NCBI GenBank assembly: GCA_947252645.1
Contig: CAMXWF010000023.1
Coordinates: forward strand, 1-15,260
DNA from: an uncultured Bacteroidia bacterium
GTDB taxonomy: Bacteria > Bacteroidota > Bacteroidia > Bacteroidales > CAJPTX01
DNA length: 15,260 bases
Reading direction: 5' to 3'
Shown here: positions 13,166 through 15,260 of the stretch, piece by piece
How the letters are laid out: each line of letters opens with the position of its first letter
Position numbering within the stretch: position 1 is the first letter of the stretch
The notes under the pieces: model-generated
Told to the model about the DNA's origin: nothing
The model's input: the letters and a program-made list of their open reading frames with translations, nothing else
The model's database searches: none
Position numbers and translations under genes: made by a program

Positions 13166-15260
13166 CTATTCTTTTGCTATCCGCAGCGTACGTTGGCCAT
13201 CCGGGGCCAGGAGCTGCACTAGGTAGATGCCCTTGGGGAGCTGTTCAAGGTAGAGCGTCTGCACTAGCTGGCCATTGCCTGCCTGCTCCATCCTGATGTT
13301 GCCCAAAAGGTCGTAGACTACGATCCGTGTAACGTTGGTCGCCTGGCCTATATGGAGTTCATTGTGGACGGGAAGCGGGTAAGCCGTCACACCCGCAAGC
13401 AGCGTGGATTCTACCGCCAATGGCTGATTCTTCTTGGTCACGGTGACCAAGCATTTTGCTTTGACCAGACTGCCATCCTGCGCTGTAGCCCAGATGGTGG
13501 TGCGGCCCTCGGCCTTGGCCGTTACCATGCCGACAACATCCACGGTAGCCACGTTGTCATTGTCGCTGCTCCAGGTGAGCTGCCGATTGGTGGCCTCCGC
13601 GGGGACGATGGTAGCCTCAAGCTGCACGGGGGCGTCGCCCAGCTTGAGGTCGAGCAGTGCCGGGGAAACAACAATGGATGCCACTAGCACCACAGTGGAC
13701 TTGAAGGTGGCGGTAACCGTCACGGCCTTGTCGACCATGGTGAACGTGTAGGTATTGTCAGCCCCCCGGGTCAGCGAAAGCTCCTGGCCGGCGGCATCCT
13801 TCACCGAGAGCGCATCGAGCGCAAAACCAGGATCGGGTGTCACAGTCAACGTGACTTGGGCATCCTTCTCGGCCGTAGTGGCCGAGGCCGCCACCTGGCC
13901 GTGCTCTGTGGGCGCAATGGTGATGGCATAGGAAGCATTGCCGAGAGCCTTTATCCCACCCGGAAACCAATCTTTCCACTCGCTCGCCTCATATTTCCCC
14001 ACGCTCGCCGCGGGCACATAGAGCGTGGCATCCGCGGCAATGCCTTGGAAGTGCTCCTTATCGCCAACCTTTAGGGGCGGTATGGGAAAGAAATTGGCCT
14101 GTAGCTCTGGTGCCTCGGGCGCAAGGCATATGACCTTGCTGAGTTTCGTACAGTTCTTGAAGGCTAGGCACTCAAGCACTGTGACTGTGCTGGGAATAGT
14201 GACCTCGGTTAAGCTCTTGCAACCCAAAAACATGAGCTGGGGAATCTTCTCCAAGTTCTCCGGAAGCTTCACCTCGCTGAGCTGCACGCAGTTCTCAAAT
14301 ATGGCCCCAAAGAAATCTGGAGCTGTGGCGCCAGTGGCAAACTCAGCTCGCTTGAGCTTTTTACAGTCCGCAAACACGCTACCCTGACATTCGGTAAGGC
14401 TCGCTGGCAGCATCACCTCGTCAATCTGCTCGCAACCATAGAAGGCGTGCATACCTATAAAAACTAGATTGGGCGGAAATTCAATGCCCGTCAGCTCTCG
14501 GCAGCCCTTGAAGGCGCAGTCCTCAATCCGCTTGACATCCGCAGGAATCTGATACTTCCCCTTCTTGCCTGCAGGGTAGCAGCACAGGGCCTGCCCCATC
14601 TCCGCGCCATAGGCAGGAGCCTCACCATAGAGCACGCCCTCGCGGCTGACAAAATTCTTGTTCTTGCTGTCAACCTCTATGGCCTCTAGGCTGCTACAAT
14701 TGTAAAACACCTCGCCCCCATTGAAGTATTCCAGCGATTCCGGCAGCTTTATACGCTTAAGGCTGCTGCACTGGTCGAAGGCATGGCGGTAGAGAGTGTT
14801 CACCTTGTTGGTAAGGTTTACCTCGGTGAGCTGGCTACACCCACCCAGCGCGAAGGCGTGAATCTCCTCCAGCTGGGGCGCGGTGGTATAGCTACCGCTT
14901 AGTGTGCAGGGTACCGCAATTAAATTCGTCGTGTCCGCCGTGTAGAGGCCGCCCTGTGTATCTTGGTAGAATGCGGTGCTGCCGCTAGCCAAGGTGATTG
15001 TCTTAAGACTTGAGCAGAAGGCAAAGGGATTAGAGTATTGACCAGCCCGACGGGGATTGGCCCCAATTTCCTTCACACTGGCGGGGATAGTAATCTGCGT
15101 CAAGGCGCAATGGTGAAAAGCATCCTCACCTATCGAGGTAAGGCCCTCTGCCAAGGACACCTCCGCCAGATTCGTACACTCTGAGAAAGCCCTATTATCC
15201 ACCCTCTTCACACTGGCGGGGATAGTAATCTGCGTCAAGGCGCAATGGTGAAAAGCATCC
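13166..15260 (-). CDS. BspA-like leucine-rich-repeat surface protein with T9SS sorting domain (5' end missing)
   Basis: This is the C-terminal 697 residues of a surface adhesin-like protein; the frame is open through the right edge, so the start and signal peptide lie outside. Numbering from Leu at 15238: residues 1-425 are BspA/TpLRR (LRR_5) repeats of about 23 residues with recurring 'AF..C..L..I.LP.S+..I', including inserted 'DGVLY...L..YPAGK' type segments, ending 'ATLYVPAASVGKYEASEWKDWF'. Residues 435-513 resemble a divergent InlB B-repeat ('YAITIAPTEHGQVAAS...GFALDALSV...YTFTMVDKAVTVTATF'). Residues 520-600 are a bacterial Ig-like (Big_2) domain ('SIVVSPALLDLKLGD...LTWSSDNDNVATVDVVGMVTA'). 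Residues 612-690 are the T9SS type A sorting domain ('AYPLPVHNELHI...VVYDLLGNI...LEQLPKGIYLVQL'). Such proteins cross the outer membrane by T9SS, where PorT acts, and are anchored or released; BspA-type repeats mediate host or bacterial binding in oral species. Confidence 0.92.
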   Translation of the reverse strand, partial: DAFHHCALTQITIPASVKRVDNRAFSECTNLAEVSLAEGLTSIGEDAFHHCALTQITIPASVKEIGANPRRAGQYSNPFAFCSSLKTITLASGSTAFYQDTQGGLYTADTTNLIAVPCTLSGSYTTAPQLEEIHAFALGGCSQLTEVNLTNKVNTLYRHAFDQCSSLKRIKLPESLEYFNGGEVFYNCSSLEAIEVDSKNKNFVSREGVLYGEAPAYGAEMGQALCCYPAGKKGKYQIPADVKRIEDCAFKGCRELTGIEFPPNLVFIGMHAFYGCEQIDEVMLPASLTECQGSVFADCKKLKRAEFATGATAPDFFGAIFENCVQLSEVKLPENLEKIPQLMFLGCKSLTEVTIPSTVTVLECLAFKNCTKLSKVICLAPEAPELQANFFPIPPLKVGDKEHFQGIAADATLYVPAASVGKYEASEWKDWFPGGIKALGNASYAITIAPTEHGQVAASATTAEKDAQVTLTVTPDPGFALDALSVKDAAGQELSLTRGADNTYTFTMVDKAVTVTATFKSTVVLVASIVVSPALLDLKLGDAPVQLEATIVPAEATNRQLTWSSDNDNVATVDVVGMVTAKAEGRTTIWATAQDGSLVKAKCLVTVTKKNQPLAVESTLLAGVTAYPLPVHNELHIGQATNVTRIVVYDLLGNIRMEQAGNGQLVQTLYLEQLPKGIYLVQLLAPDGQRTLRIAKE
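15071..15125. repeat. First copy of an exact 55-bp direct repeat
   Basis: The 55 bases 15071-15125 recur without a mismatch at 15206-15260. Both encode the same stretch, DAFHHCALTQITIPASVK, of successive leucine-rich repeats, with a period of 135 bp (45 codons, two repeat units). Most other units of this gene have diverged, so this copy looks like a recent duplication or a gene-conversion patch. Confidence 0.95.
15206..15260. repeat. Second copy of the 55-bp direct repeat, cut by the window edge
   Basis: Identical to 15071-15125. The match runs to the last base of the window, so the true repeat may be longer and more copies may follow. Confidence 0.95.

Noticed and set aside
15236..15238. 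TTG as the start codon of the leucine-rich-repeat protein
   Set aside because: The frame continues to the window edge and the codon is the Leu of a repeat (CALTQITIPASVK), identical to an internal unit; the true start is outside the window.
15071..15260. CRISPR-like direct repeats
   Set aside because: Only two copies, 55 bp long and in frame within a leucine-rich-repeat gene; there are no spacers of regular length and no cas gene.

Overview
The window looks like chromosomal DNA of a GC-rich member of the Bacteroidota, most likely an oral-type Porphyromonas or a close relative. The evidence is a PorT protein of the type IX secretion system (T9SS), a large BspA-like leucine-rich-repeat surface protein ending in a T9SS C-terminal sorting domain, a SusE/lipocalin-style lipoprotein, a SiaB/SiaC regulatory pair, and several promoters with the Bacteroidota -7 box TAnnTTTG. 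The genus is an inference from these families; the species cannot be fixed from sequence reading alone.

Layout. Plus strand, 1-6358: the tail of a helix-hairpin-helix (ComEA-like) protein (1-147); then a minus-strand lipoprotein gene (200-616) diverging from porT (735-1499); porT overlaps an aldehyde dehydrogenase gene by one base (1499-2875); then a class I fructose-bisphosphate aldolase (2937-3995) with a strong terminator, and a copper-transporting P1B ATPase (4124-6358). A 612-base gene-free stretch (6359-6970) follows at the point where the plus-strand and minus-strand blocks converge. It contains a 14-bp perfect inverted repeat spaced about 500 bp apart, plus internal tandem and inverted repeats, and is my best candidate for a MITE-like repeat. 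Minus strand, 6971-15260: a CDF cation-efflux transporter, an outer-membrane protein of unknown function, tRNA-Gln(UUG), siaC and siaB, a TonB-dependent receptor, a small beta-barrel protein, and the 5'-truncated leucine-rich-repeat T9SS cargo that runs off the right edge.

Themes. Cell-envelope work dominates: a secretion-system component, a probable client of that system, two or three beta-barrels and a TonB receptor. Two metal exporters (copper ATPase and CDF transporter) face each other across the repeat-rich gap. The siaB-siaC pair is a partner-switching phospho-regulation module, here without the phosphatase (SiaA) or the diguanylate cyclase (SiaD) known from Pseudomonas. I see no CRISPR array, integrase, transposase, toxin-antitoxin or phage gene. 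The most noteworthy items are the unexplained inverted-repeat element, the exact 55-bp duplication in the leucine-rich-repeat gene that coincides with the window edge, the tandem hairpins behind that gene, the Lys-to-Ala change in the cofactor motif of the aldehyde dehydrogenase, and the probable Ser-for-Thr phosphosite in SiaC.
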